A model generated the notes under the pieces. The model made no database searches, was not told the origin of the DNA, and saw nothing but the letters and a program-made list of their open reading frames with translations. Source: Verrucomicrobiota bacterium (GTDB lineage: Bacteria > Verrucomicrobiota > Verrucomicrobiia > Verrucomicrobiales > Akkermansiaceae). From it: a DNA stretch of 64,000 nucleotides. Made by a program: the position numbers and the translations under genes. Numbering within the stretch: position 1 is the first letter of the stretch; each line of letters begins with the position of its first letter. This document shows positions 16,247-24,601 of this stretch, in pieces. Location: assembly GCA_017301995.1 (NCBI GenBank), contig JAFLEH010000034.1, positions 21,626 through 85,625 on the forward strand, in the 5' to 3' direction.

Positions 16247-17521
16247 TCATTCGTCGTCGTTGCGGTTCATTTTGGCGTTGAGGAAGGCGTCGTGGGTGAT
16301 GAGACCTTGGCGGAGCAGGCGCCGGAGGTTGTCGTCCCAGGCGATGTTGCCGGAGCGGTGCATGACATCCTCCAGGGAGTGCGCGCCGCCGTCGTAGTTG
16401 GCGATGGCGCTGGCCACGGAATCGTCGTTGTTATGGAGAAACTCGTAGGTGAGCACCCTGCGCTGGACGCCGTTGAGCAAACCCTGTGAGTGGATGAAAA
16501 TCAGGGTTTCCGCGAGGCGGCTGAGCACCGAGGTGTGGCTTTCTTTCGGATAGAGTTCGAGAATGCGGCCGATGGTTTTGACCGCGCCCGTGGTGTGGAG
16601 GGTGGAGAGGACGAGGTGGCCGGTTTGGGCGGCTTCCATGCACGTCTCCATGGCTTCGCGGTCGCGGATTTCCCCGAGCAGGATGACGTGGGGTGCTTTG
16701 CGCAGGACATCCTTGAGCCCCTGCCGGTAGGAGTGCACGTCGCGACCAACTTCCTGTTGGGTCACCACGCTGGGCGAAGGAATTTTTCGGCCAGGCTGGG
16801 TGGGATCGTCCATGTCGTCCGGGTATTGATACTCGATGGGATCCTCGACGGTGACGATGTGTTTGGGATGATGGCGGCGGAGCCAGTCGATGAGCGAGGC
16901 GAGAGTCGTGGATTTGCCGGACCCGGTGGGACCGGTGACGAGGCACAATCCGGCGCGTTTCAGAGAGCCGAAGCGGAGGGTGTCGGTGGTGTCCGGGTCG
17001 ATGCCGAGGGTATCGAGATCCGGGATGAAATCGTTGAGGATACGGCAGGTGACGCCAAGTCCGGACGAGCTGAGATGGGCTTGGATACGGAGACGGCCCG
17101 AGCGTTCGCCATTTTCTCCCATGGGGATGCCGTCGCAGGAGAAGTCCGCCACACGGCGTTCGGCGAAATCGGCGATGGCGAGACGGATCTTGTCATCGAC
17201 ACGTTGTTCCACGGAGTGGTTTTGTCCGAACCCGTGGCTGCCGCTTTCCCGGTTGCGGATGAGTTCCTTGAGAATCTCGTCCATGTGGGCGGCGGAAAGC
17301 ACGCCGAGGAAGTCCAGGATTTCCATGCCTTTGTTGGTATGGATATAAACCGGCCTGCCGCAACGCATCTGGATGTCGGAAACCCTTAGCTGGGCGCAAA
17401 TCCGGAAAATCGAGCCTAGCAGTTCCCGCCCGGTGGCGTCCGGGTTGAAACGCGAGGCCTGCACCGGCGGGCGGGTACCCGGCAGTGGCGGAGGCTGAAC
17501 GTTGGAACTGATTACGGTCAT
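16247..17521 (-). CDS. pilT: Type IV pilus retraction ATPase, PilT family
   Basis: It has 424 residues: an N-terminal PAS-like half, Walker A GPTGSGKST at 197-205, Asp box V-T-V-E-D-P-I-E at 223-230, Walker B V-I-L-L-G-E-I-R-D at 279-287, and His box H-L-V-L-S-T-L-H-T at 302-310. It lacks the tetracysteine zinc motif of extension ATPases, which fits a retraction motor. It is encoded directly upstream of the pilins, so both an extension and a retraction ATPase are present in one locus. That favours a dynamic pilus over a pure secretion system. Confidence 0.92.
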   Translation of the reverse strand: MTVISSNVQPPPLPGTRPPVQASRFNPDATGRELLGSIFRICAQLRVSDIQMRCGRPVYIHTNKGMEILDFLGVLSAAHMDEILKELIRNRESGSHGFGQNHSVEQRVDDKIRLAIADFAERRVADFSCDGIPMGENGERSGRLRIQAHLSSSGLGVTCRILNDFIPDLDTLGIDPDTTDTLRFGSLKRAGLCLVTGPTGSGKSTTLASLIDWLRRHHPKHIVTVEDPIEYQYPDDMDDPTQPGRKIPSPSVVTQQEVGRDVHSYRQGLKDVLRKAPHVILLGEIRDREAMETCMEAAQTGHLVLSTLHTTGAVKTIGRILELYPKESHTSVLSRLAETLIFIHSQGLLNGVQRRVLTYEFLHNNDDSVASAIANYDGGAHSLEDVMHRSGNIAWDDNLRRLLRQGLITHDAFLNAKMNRNDDE

Positions 17522-17541
17522 TGGATAAACCTGGGGACTTG

Positions 17542-18408
17542 CTATTTGGAAACCTGTTGGATGGTGGGAAGCTTGCCGAGATTTTCGATCGCGATGGCTT
17601 CGTCCTGGCGGAGTTTGAGCACGAAGCGCAGGCGTTCCCGGACTTCAGTGAGTCTGAACTCGGAGAGGCGATTCCATGCTCCCGAAGCGTCCCAACCGGC
17701 AGCGAGTTGGTCGTAGCGGGCGATGCACCGGTCGAGCAAGGCTAGCATCTCGCGCATTTGTTTGACGGAGTTCTGGCGGTTGCCGTTCCGGTAGTCGGTG
17801 ATCATCATTTCCAGGATATTTTCGGCGGCTGCGGCGGCGGTCAGGGCCGGCCGGGGGTCGTCCTCCTGGCTGAGGCAGTAATCAATCGTGTTCTTCGCCA
17901 GCATGACGGCGCTGGGTGTGAGTTCCGGCCGGGTGCCAAGATACGGCTGGGTGAGGAAAAAGTAGTAGCTGTTGAAGTTGCCGTAGTGGGATGGATCCAA
18001 TTGATAGGCGAAACGCAGTTTGTCCTCGGTCTGCCGACGCATGTAGAACCCATGGGCGGCGGTAACCGGCTTGGGATTGGTCCGTTCGTTCACCCCGTGG
18101 TCGAGCTCGGATAGGAACGCGACGAAGCGGTCGCGCAGCGAGGCGGCGGGGACGGCATGCTCCGTTTCATGGTCGTGATCGTGGTCGTGATGATCGCCTT
18201 CCGCGCCGGATCCGTGCCAATAGGCGTCGATCGGGCTTTGCATGGCCATGGCGAAAACCTCGCCGTAGGGGCTGCGGTTGATACCCATCGGATTGAGCGG
18301 GGCCGCGAGATCCGGGTTGGTGACGGCCGGTCGTGCGCTGAGCATCCACACGAGTGCGCCCGCTCCGACGAGCCCGGCGGTGATTGCGTTGGAAGGAACC
18401 GTGGACAT
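17542..18408 (-). CDS. Membrane-anchored protein with His/Asp-rich loop
   Basis: It has 288 residues with one N-terminal transmembrane segment (about 9-26). A striking H-H-D-H-D-H-D-H stretch near residue 74 looks metal binding. The remainder is helical (about 95-288), TPR-like in feel, with many aromatic residues. It sits between the ABC permease and the PilT gene, with 12- and 20-base gaps. No family is recognised. The context suggests a partner of the ABC transporter or a pilus accessory; the His loop might store or sense a metal (inference). Confidence 0.65.
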   Translation of the reverse strand: MSTVPSNAITAGLVGAGALVWMLSARPAVTNPDLAAPLNPMGINRSPYGEVFAMAMQSPIDAYWHGSGAEGDHHDHDHDHETEHAVPAASLRDRFVAFLSELDHGVNERTNPKPVTAAHGFYMRRQTEDKLRFAYQLDPSHYGNFNSYYFFLTQPYLGTRPELTPSAVMLAKNTIDYCLSQEDDPRPALTAAAAAENILEMMITDYRNGNRQNSVKQMREMLALLDRCIARYDQLAAGWDASGAWNRLSEFRLTEVRERLRFVLKLRQDEAIAIENLGKLPTIQQVSK

Positions 18409-18419
18409 GGGAAGGTTGG

Positions 18420-19184
18420 TTAGGCGCGTTTGGTCCGGAAACAGATCCGGGAGAGTCCCGCGTAAACCGCGAGGATGCCGGCGAAATACGTCGCCGCCTG
18501 CCAGAAGACCTCTCGTGGGAGGGCACCGAGTTTGAAATGGAGACGTTGGGTGAGATCGGCGAGCCTATATTGGGGAGAGAACAGCCAGAGGCTCTGAAGC
18601 GCCGGGTTCTCCTCCAGCTTGAGCATGTTGTCGAGATAGCCGACTCCCCACAGCCCGTAGAGCGTGAGTCCGAGCGTGATCGCGAATCCGGCGATGCTGC
18701 CGAAACGTGAGGAAATGGCGATTGCCAAAGCGAGGAGTGGTCCGACTGCCAGAAGGAAGAGGCTGACGTATTGCAGGTTGAGAATCCACCATGCGGAACG
18801 CTCGACCGGATCTCCCGGCGCGGCGGCGAACTGGCAGACGGCGGCTGCGATCAGCGTTGCCGGGACGATGTAGCAGAACACTGCGAGCCAGATCTCAAAC
18901 AGTTGCCGGGTTGCGCTGACACCCGCGGTCTGGAAATACTCTCCCATGCCCGAGCGACTGTTGTCCTCACCTTGCCGGGATGCGGTGAAGAACCCCCATA
19001 GCAAGGTCCCCACCCACAAGGTGTTCCATGCGGCGAGGATGCGCGCCGGTTGGACCAGAAGCGGCTTTTCGGTTGCACTGGAAATGAGTGGCAGAGCGAA
19101 GGGGAGCGTGATAACGGCGAGAATGAAGATCGCCCACGCTTTGCGTCGGAAAATGGTCGCCAGAGTCAAACGGAATAGTCTCAT
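18420..19184 (-). CDS. ABC transporter permease
   Basis: It has 254 residues from the ATG at 19184, 8 bases after the ATPase stop; the longer frame to 19226 would overlap the ATPase gene and is less likely. Six hydrophobic segments are visible, starting at A-W-A-I-F-I-L-A-V and ending at T-Y-F-A-G-I-L-A-V-Y. The layout resembles ABC-2-type or gliding-type permeases that act with a single small ATPase. The substrate is unknown. It is operonic with the ATPase upstream and the pilus genes downstream. Confidence 0.75.
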   Translation of the reverse strand: MRLFRLTLATIFRRKAWAIFILAVITLPFALPLISSATEKPLLVQPARILAAWNTLWVGTLLWGFFTASRQGEDNSRSGMGEYFQTAGVSATRQLFEIWLAVFCYIVPATLIAAAVCQFAAAPGDPVERSAWWILNLQYVSLFLLAVGPLLALAIAISSRFGSIAGFAITLGLTLYGLWGVGYLDNMLKLEENPALQSLWLFSPQYRLADLTQRLHFKLGALPREVFWQAATYFAGILAVYAGLSRICFRTKRA

Positions 19185-19192
19185 AGGGAAAT

Positions 19193-19843
19193 TCAATTGA
19201 GTTGTTGCTTGAGTTGGCTCCAGCACTGTGACTCGCTCCGGAGATGCTGGAGTTTGCCGTCGCTGATCACGATGGTGCTGGGCATCAGCATGTCGTCGTA
19301 GTCCGGATGACAGCTAACCAGACGCAGCACTTTGTCACCGGAGGTCTGCCAGAGGTTTTCGAATGCCTGGCGGGCGAAGGCGTCCAGTCCGCTGAAGGGC
19401 TCGTCCAGCAACAGGATGTTGCCGGTGGTCTCTTTGACCGAAAACTCGGCGAGGATGAGACTTGTCTTGCGCCGGTTGCCGGTTGAAAGGCGTCCGTAGG
19501 GCTTGTCCACGTCCAGCTCGATTTGCCCGGCAAGCGAAATCGCCTCGCGGAAGCGACCCGAGGGCAACATTGCCCGGAAGATCGTCTTGGCTGGAATCTC
19601 CGGATCAAAGCGCAGGTCCTCGGGAAGATATTGTAAAAAACCTTGGGTGCGGAAATTCCCCGAAACCTGCTTCAACGTGCGTGCCAAGGTCCTCAGAAGG
19701 GTCGTTTTGCCCCTCCCGTTGCGTGCCGCGAGAAAATGGGTGCCGCCTCCCAGTTGGATTTCCCGATCGAGCTTGGCGATGGGTTTTCCATAGCCGATCT
19801 GGAGGCCGGAGCCTAGTTCAATGCTTGGTTTTTCGTGACTCAT
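19193..19843 (-). CDS. ABC transporter ATP-binding protein
   Basis: It has 216 residues. Walker A reads A-R-N-G-R-G-K-T-T (about 40-48), the signature is L-S-T-G-N-R-R-K-T (a weak variant of LSGGQ), and Walker B is I-L-L-L-D-E-P-F-S-G-L-D. It is the first gene of the long minus-strand run. The pairing with a membrane permease and the pilus genes resembles ABC modules next to surface-appendage loci, but the substrate cannot be inferred. Confidence 0.85.
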   Translation of the reverse strand: MSHEKPSIELGSGLQIGYGKPIAKLDREIQLGGGTHFLAARNGRGKTTLLRTLARTLKQVSGNFRTQGFLQYLPEDLRFDPEIPAKTIFRAMLPSGRFREAISLAGQIELDVDKPYGRLSTGNRRKTSLILAEFSVKETTGNILLLDEPFSGLDAFARQAFENLWQTSGDKVLRLVSCHPDYDDMLMPSTIVISDGKLQHLRSESQCWSQLKQQLN

Positions 19844-20136
19844 GTGGGTGTGTTAGGGTGGTGAGACAATGTAGATATTCAAGTTTACTTTAATGATTGG
19901 CGTCGCGTGTTTTCCGTGAATGTAGATAAATCTGCCTACTTGGCAATAAAAAAATTCAGAAACCTTGAAAATGTTCAAATTTTTTTCATTTTTTTCTAAA
20001 TTTGGCCAAGCTGAAGGTTTTCGCCCCCGATCGAGGGAAAATTCGGGGATTTTTTTCAAACGCCCGTTTCATTAAAAATCGCGTGTTTTTGGGCGTGACG
20101 GACGTGTCGCCGGTGCCTACAACCGCGCCACGACTT
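19844..20136. other. AT-rich divergent intergenic region
   Basis: This lies between the ABC/pilus operon (minus) and purM (plus). It is clearly AT-richer than its surroundings, with T-rich runs around 19975-20000 and 20045-20060. It probably holds the promoters for both directions. No confident -35/-10 pair, riboswitch or tRNA was recognised. Confidence 0.5.
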
Positions 20137-21132
20137 ATGGCGGGCAACTTGACATACCAGCAGGCCGGGGTGGACACGCGTAAAGCGGCCGCCTTGGTGG
20201 GGGACATCGGCACTTACGCGAGGCGCACCCAGCGATCACGCAAGTTGTGGGGTGCGTTTGGCCTGTTTGCGGCTTGTTACGATCTGAGTTCTTACAAGGA
20301 GCCGGTGATCATGACGGGCTGCGACGGAGTGGGCACGAAGCTGGAGGTGCTTCTTGAACGGGATTTGCTGGAGATCGCGGGCAAGGATCTGGTGGCGATG
20401 AATGTGAACGACATTCTGACGACCGGCGGTGATCCTCTTCTGTTTTTGGATTACGTGGGCATTTCCGCGTTGGATGAGGTACGGATCACAAGGCTGATCG
20501 CCGGGATGTCGGAGTACCTGGAGTCCTGCAACTGCATTCTGGCGGGCGGGGAAACCGCCGAGATGCCTGGGATCGTGCCGCCGGGGATCATTGAGCTTTC
20601 CGGGTTTTGCATCGGCTGCGCCGAAAAGTCCGATTTGGTGGATCCGACGTCTGTCGCGGTTGGCGATGTGTTGGTGGGCTACGCATCCGACAGCATCCAT
20701 GCCAACGGCTGGTCGCTGGTGAGGCGGGTATTGCGGGACCATGCCGACGAAATTTCGGAGGAGGATTTGGAGGCATGGCTCAGGCCGACAAGGCTCTACC
20801 ATGATGTGGTGGGGGATTTGCGGGCCGCCGGGGTGCGCCCCAGAGCGATGGCCCATATCACCGGTGGCGGACTTCCCGAGAATCTCGAACGACTCTTCCG
20901 CGGGATGGGGGCGGATCTGGAGATCCCGGAATGGAACCTCAGGGGCATCCGCAAATTGCTGGCCCATGTGGACAGCGAGGACCGGTTCCACACGTTCAAC
21001 ATGGGGATCGGGTGGGTGGTGATCGTCCCGGAGTCCGACGTGGAGTCCGCGCTGAAAGCCGGACCCGGCGGTGTGGTCATCGGTCGCATGGTGGAGACCG
21101 AAGGCGTGAGGGTGAAAGTCAAAGGCGAATAA
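20137..21132 (+). CDS. purM: Phosphoribosylformylglycinamidine cyclo-ligase
   Basis: This AIR synthetase carries out the fifth step of de novo purine synthesis (FGAM + ATP to AIR). It has 331 residues from the ATG at 20137, which gives the expected Y-x-x-A-G-V-D N terminus; the frame is open 45 codons further upstream but reads as non-coding. Visible family motifs are T-G-C-D-G-V-G-T-K, D-L-V-A-M-N-V-N-D, L-A-G-G-E-T-A-E-M-P-G and I-T-G-G-G-L-P-E-N. It lies 21 bases upstream of purF, so the two form a purine pair. Confidence 0.93.
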   Translation: MAGNLTYQQAGVDTRKAAALVGDIGTYARRTQRSRKLWGAFGLFAACYDLSSYKEPVIMTGCDGVGTKLEVLLERDLLEIAGKDLVAMNVNDILTTGGDPLLFLDYVGISALDEVRITRLIAGMSEYLESCNCILAGGETAEMPGIVPPGIIELSGFCIGCAEKSDLVDPTSVAVGDVLVGYASDSIHANGWSLVRRVLRDHADEISEEDLEAWLRPTRLYHDVVGDLRAAGVRPRAMAHITGGGLPENLERLFRGMGADLEIPEWNLRGIRKLLAHVDSEDRFHTFNMGIGWVVIVPESDVESALKAGPGGVVIGRMVETEGVRVKVKGE

Positions 21133-21153
21133 AACTCCGGCCAATTCCACTGC

Positions 21154-23082
21154 ATGAGCGACTTCCTGAAACACGAATGTGGAATCGCCGCAGTGCGGCT
21201 CCGCAAGCCGCTTGCCTACTATCAGGACCGGCATGGCAACCCGCTGTGGGGGTTCAACAAGCTGCTGTTGCTGATGGAGAAGCAGCACAACCGGGGGCAC
21301 GACGGCACCGGCATCGGTTGCGTGAAACTGAACATGCCGATCGGCCTGCCCTACGTGGAGAGGCGCAGGAGCATCGAACGCGATGGATTGGCCGAGATTT
21401 TCCGCAAGGAAATGAAGGATTACTCCAAGATGGTGCGGAAGGGCGTGATCGATCGGAAGGATCCGGAAAGCGTCAAGAATCACTTCGATTTCGGAGGGGA
21501 AGTGTTGGTCGGCCATTTGAGATACGGCACGTCCGGCGATTTCGATGCCGGATCATGCCATCCCTATCTGCGTCGGAGCAATTGGGCGACCCGGACCCTG
21601 ATGGTGATGGGCAACTTCAACATGACCAACGCGTCCGAGCTCAACAAGGTGCTGATCGAGCGCGGCCAGCACCCGATTTTCGGCACGGACACCCAGACGG
21701 TTCTGGAGGAGATCGGCTATCACCTCGATGAGGCCCACACCGATCTCTACCGGATGTTCCGTGACGAAGCGGGGGTGTCCGGACATGACATGCCGGAGCG
21801 GATCTCGGCGGCTCTGGATATTCCCAGGATCGTTTCCGAGTCGGCGGCGGCATGGGATGGCGGCTATGCGATTTGCGGCGTGATCGGAAACGGCGACATG
21901 TTCGTGATGCGTGATCCGGGCGGGATCCGGCCATGCTACATGCTGGTGACCGACGAGGTGGTGGCCTTCGCCTCCGAGCGGGTTCCGCTGATGACCGTTT
22001 TCGAGGTGGAGGAGGATCAGGTGAACGCCCTGGAGCCCGGAACCGTGGTGACGGTAAAGGCGGATGGAGCCATGAGCATCACCCGCTTCGCGCCGACCCG
22101 CAGGCACACGCCGTGCTCGTTCGAGCGGATCTATTTTTCCCGAGGCAATGATCCGCAGATCTATCGGGAACGGAAAGCGATGGGGGCCGCTTTGGTCCCC
22201 CAGGTGCTCGAGGCGATCGACGGTGCTCTCGACCGGACGGTGTTTTCGTTCATTCCGAACACGGCTGAGACCGCCTATCACGGCATGATGGACGGTCTCC
22301 GGCTCCACCGGAGGCAGGAGGTGCGTGACACGCTGCTGGAGGCGTCGCAATCCGGAACCCTGACGCCCGCGCTGATCGACGCGCTCATCATGCGCAATTG
22401 GCCCCGAGGCGAGAAGGTGGCCAACAAGGATATCAAGATGCGCACGTTCATCACCCAGGACAAGAACCGCGATCATATGGTGTCGCTGGTTTACGATATC
22501 ACCTACGGCGTGGTGAAAGCCGGAGAAAACCTGGTGGTGCTGGACGATTCGATCGTCCGCGGAACCACTCTCAAGAAATCCATCCTGAAAATCCTCTCGC
22601 GCACCCGGCCGGGCAAGATTGTGATCTGCTCCACGGCTCCGCAGATCCGTTATCCGGACTGTTACGGAATTGATATGTCGGAGATGGGCCGGTTCATCGC
22701 GTTTCAGGCGGCTGTCGGATTGCTCAAGCGCGGCGGACGGTCCTCGTTGTTGGAAAAGACCTATCAGGATTGTCTGGCGGAGCTCCGCAAACCCGGCGGC
22801 GAGCGCGTCAATCAGGTGAAACAGATCTACGCGCCGTTCACCGACGATGACATTTCCGCGGAGATCAGCCGCATGGTCTATCCGGAGAATACCGAATGGA
22901 GGGGCGGAGTGGAAGTGATCTTCCAGACCATCGGCAATCTCCATCGCTCGATCGAGGGCGAGGCGGGTGATTGGTATTTCACCGGGGATTATCCGACGCT
23001 TGGCGGCATCGGCATGGTCAACATGGCCTATGTCCGCTGGTATGAAGGCGTGGACGGCCGCGCCTATGACCTGCCGCTCTGA
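21154..23082 (+). CDS. purF: Amidophosphoribosyltransferase (long form)
   Basis: This enzyme makes 5-phosphoribosylamine from PRPP and glutamine, the first committed step of purine synthesis. Residue Cys9 in H-E-C-G-I-A would be the N-terminal nucleophile after propeptide removal. Glutaminase motifs H-N-R-G-H-D and G-H-L-R-Y-G-T are visible. The PRPP loop is L-V-V-L-D-D-S-I-V-R-G-T-T. At 642 residues it is about 130 longer than the E. coli enzyme, matching the long form seen in Bacteroidota and Verrucomicrobiota, with an extra C-terminal domain. Confidence 0.92.
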   Translation: MSDFLKHECGIAAVRLRKPLAYYQDRHGNPLWGFNKLLLLMEKQHNRGHDGTGIGCVKLNMPIGLPYVERRRSIERDGLAEIFRKEMKDYSKMVRKGVIDRKDPESVKNHFDFGGEVLVGHLRYGTSGDFDAGSCHPYLRRSNWATRTLMVMGNFNMTNASELNKVLIERGQHPIFGTDTQTVLEEIGYHLDEAHTDLYRMFRDEAGVSGHDMPERISAALDIPRIVSESAAAWDGGYAICGVIGNGDMFVMRDPGGIRPCYMLVTDEVVAFASERVPLMTVFEVEEDQVNALEPGTVVTVKADGAMSITRFAPTRRHTPCSFERIYFSRGNDPQIYRERKAMGAALVPQVLEAIDGALDRTVFSFIPNTAETAYHGMMDGLRLHRRQEVRDTLLEASQSGTLTPALIDALIMRNWPRGEKVANKDIKMRTFITQDKNRDHMVSLVYDITYGVVKAGENLVVLDDSIVRGTTLKKSILKILSRTRPGKIVICSTAPQIRYPDCYGIDMSEMGRFIAFQAAVGLLKRGGRSSLLEKTYQDCLAELRKPGGERVNQVKQIYAPFTDDDISAEISRMVYPENTEWRGGVEVIFQTIGNLHRSIEGEAGDWYFTGDYPTLGGIGMVNMAYVRWYEGVDGRAYDLPL

Positions 23083-23087
23083 TCAAT

Positions 23088-23316
23088 CTATCCGCCGGGT
23101 GCGGCGGCGCGTTTGATCCAGGCCTGCCATTCGCGCTTGCAAGCCTGGCAAAAAGTTCCCGTTTCGCCGTCAACCGTGGCGATACTTCCCTCCGCGTCGC
23201 GTATCACGCAGCCTTCGTTAGGGCAGTGGGGGCATCACGCGGCCGACCTCAATGTGCTCCGGATTCACTTCGCCAAGCGGTTGAATGGTGATGGATAGAG
23301 CTTCCGGGGCGGCCAT
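23088..23316 (-). pseudogene. Small zinc-ribbon protein gene with a single-base frameshift
   Basis: An ATG at 23316 opens a coding-looking frame (MAAPEALSITIQPLGEVNPE...VGRV) that hits TAA at 23218. Skipping one base (the T at 23235, an A in the message) joins it to a frame reading C-P-H-C-P-N-E-G-C, then C-Q-A-C, ending at 23088. The joined product has 75 residues with two cysteine knuckles of a zinc ribbon. The half-motif starts exactly at the break, so the upstream and downstream frames belong together. A real mutation, a base-calling error or +1 frameshifting could explain it. It converges on purF with a 5-base gap. Confidence 0.55.
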
Positions 23317-23405
23317 TGCGACCCCGGTGGCTAGCGGCAGGATAAGTGGAGAGCAGCACTGGCGTTCGGTCGGTTGCCGGAAACTGCCACACGCGCTCCC
23401 GCAAT

Positions 23406-24326
23406 TCAATGCCGGCGGCGACGGATCAGCGCCAGCGGAGCCACCAGCCCGAGCAGAAACGCCGACGGTTCGGGGATCGGGTTGCCGTATTGCACCGGCG
23501 TTGCCTGGGGATTCACTGTCAGCAGCGATTGGAAAGCGGACGTCTGGAGATTGGTGGTCATCCACACCACCACGCGGTTGTCGGGATCGAACGAACCGAC
23601 GCCCCAGTTTTCCGAGGCGGCGGCGGCGATGTAGCCGTTGGCGAGACCACGCACCTGGTTCATCAGGCCGACCTGATAGGAATTCGAGAGCTGGTTGCGA
23701 ACGTAAAAGCTGCCTTGGGTGACATCCGGTTGCCCGTCGTAGAGGACTTCCCAGATCGCGGTCTGCAGCGCCGCCGCTTCCGTGTCACCCTGGGCGTTGA
23801 CCGACGAGGCGAACGCATCGATCAGATAGGCCGCGCGGAACAAGCCGCCCGTTTGATATCCCGTCACACCCTGCTGGGTGTAGAGCAGATCCGCATCGGA
23901 AACGGTGGTGGCCCGGAACTGGCGGGACTGCGTGGCGCTGTCGGTCCAGGGGGAACTGTAATCGACACAATATCCCCACAGGCCGAGGTCGCCCGAAAGC
24001 GGGCCGTCCGCATCGGCCCGGAAGGTGTTTGCCGGGGTTTGAGCGCCTGTGTAGGAGGATTGGTCCGCGAAGACGAGACCCATCTCTCCGGCGTAGGCAC
24101 GGCTGTCGTGGCCGCGGAACGAGTCGTAAACGGTCATGCCGTCGAGTGCCGCGTTGACTGCCGAATGGCCGCCTGAGGTTGGATAGAAACTATAGATGCC
24201 TCCGGTTTGACCTGACGCAACCGCGCCGGAGACCATCGCGATGGCCGTCAGACGGGCGAACGAAGCCGTCAGGAGACGGCCGATCAGGGCAGGTTCGGAG
24301 ACAGCGGAATTCCACTGTGTTTTCAT
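23406..24326 (-). CDS. PEP-CTERM sorted surface protein with thioester-domain-like motifs
   Basis: It has 306 residues from the ATG at 24326. There is a long N-terminal signal region (to about residue 38), and a C-terminal sorting signal P-E-P-S-A plus hydrophobic helix plus R-R-R-R, recognised by exosortase. In between, W-G-Y-C-V-D (Cys120, the only cysteine) and L-Q-T-A-I-W-E (Gln188) match the paired Cys/Gln motifs of thioester (TED/TQXA) adhesin domains, in which the two side chains form an internal thioester for covalent binding to targets. No exosortase lies in this window. Confidence 0.8.
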   Translation of the reverse strand: MKTQWNSAVSEPALIGRLLTASFARLTAIAMVSGAVASGQTGGIYSFYPTSGGHSAVNAALDGMTVYDSFRGHDSRAYAGEMGLVFADQSSYTGAQTPANTFRADADGPLSGDLGLWGYCVDYSSPWTDSATQSRQFRATTVSDADLLYTQQGVTGYQTGGLFRAAYLIDAFASSVNAQGDTEAAALQTAIWEVLYDGQPDVTQGSFYVRNQLSNSYQVGLMNQVRGLANGYIAAAASENWGVGSFDPDNRVVVWMTTNLQTSAFQSLLTVNPQATPVQYGNPIPEPSAFLLGLVAPLALIRRRRH

Positions 24327-24490
24327 GGCTGGGGGGGTGGGGGTGAGGGTGGGACAGATTGCCACAAACCGTGGGGGCGGCGCGGCGAGGTGGAAAGTAA
24401 CGTTCCGCTGGACTTTCGTCAAATATTTTTTTCAAACAAAATCAAAAGATCTTGATATAGCGACATTTCATGGCGTGTATTTAATCATTC

Positions 24491-24510
24491 TTAACTATTT
24501 GTATAGTTTA
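24491..24510. promoter_or_regulatory. Palindromic AT-rich element upstream of the GH51 gene
   Basis: AACTAT-TTGT-ATAGTT, flanked by TTA and TAA, forms a near-perfect palindrome about 100 bases upstream of the GH51 start and 165 bases upstream of the divergent PEP-CTERM gene. It may be an operator or a promoter -10 region. No regulator gene is adjacent. Confidence 0.3.
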
Positions 24511-24601
24511 AGCTATCCCGCAGGTGGTGTGCGTGTGGCGGAACTTTGCGTGGCTGAAACATGTGGTGGTCGTTTTCCGTATAGGAGCCACTATCCAAGT
24601 C

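Noticed and set aside
23233..23240. TGA before TGC in the zinc-ribbon frame read as a selenocysteine codon
   Set aside because: The frame upstream of that TGA is closed by another stop (TGA ATC) and does not look coding. The coding upstream frame is the other one, so a one-base frameshift explains it better. No SECIS-like hairpin was noticed.
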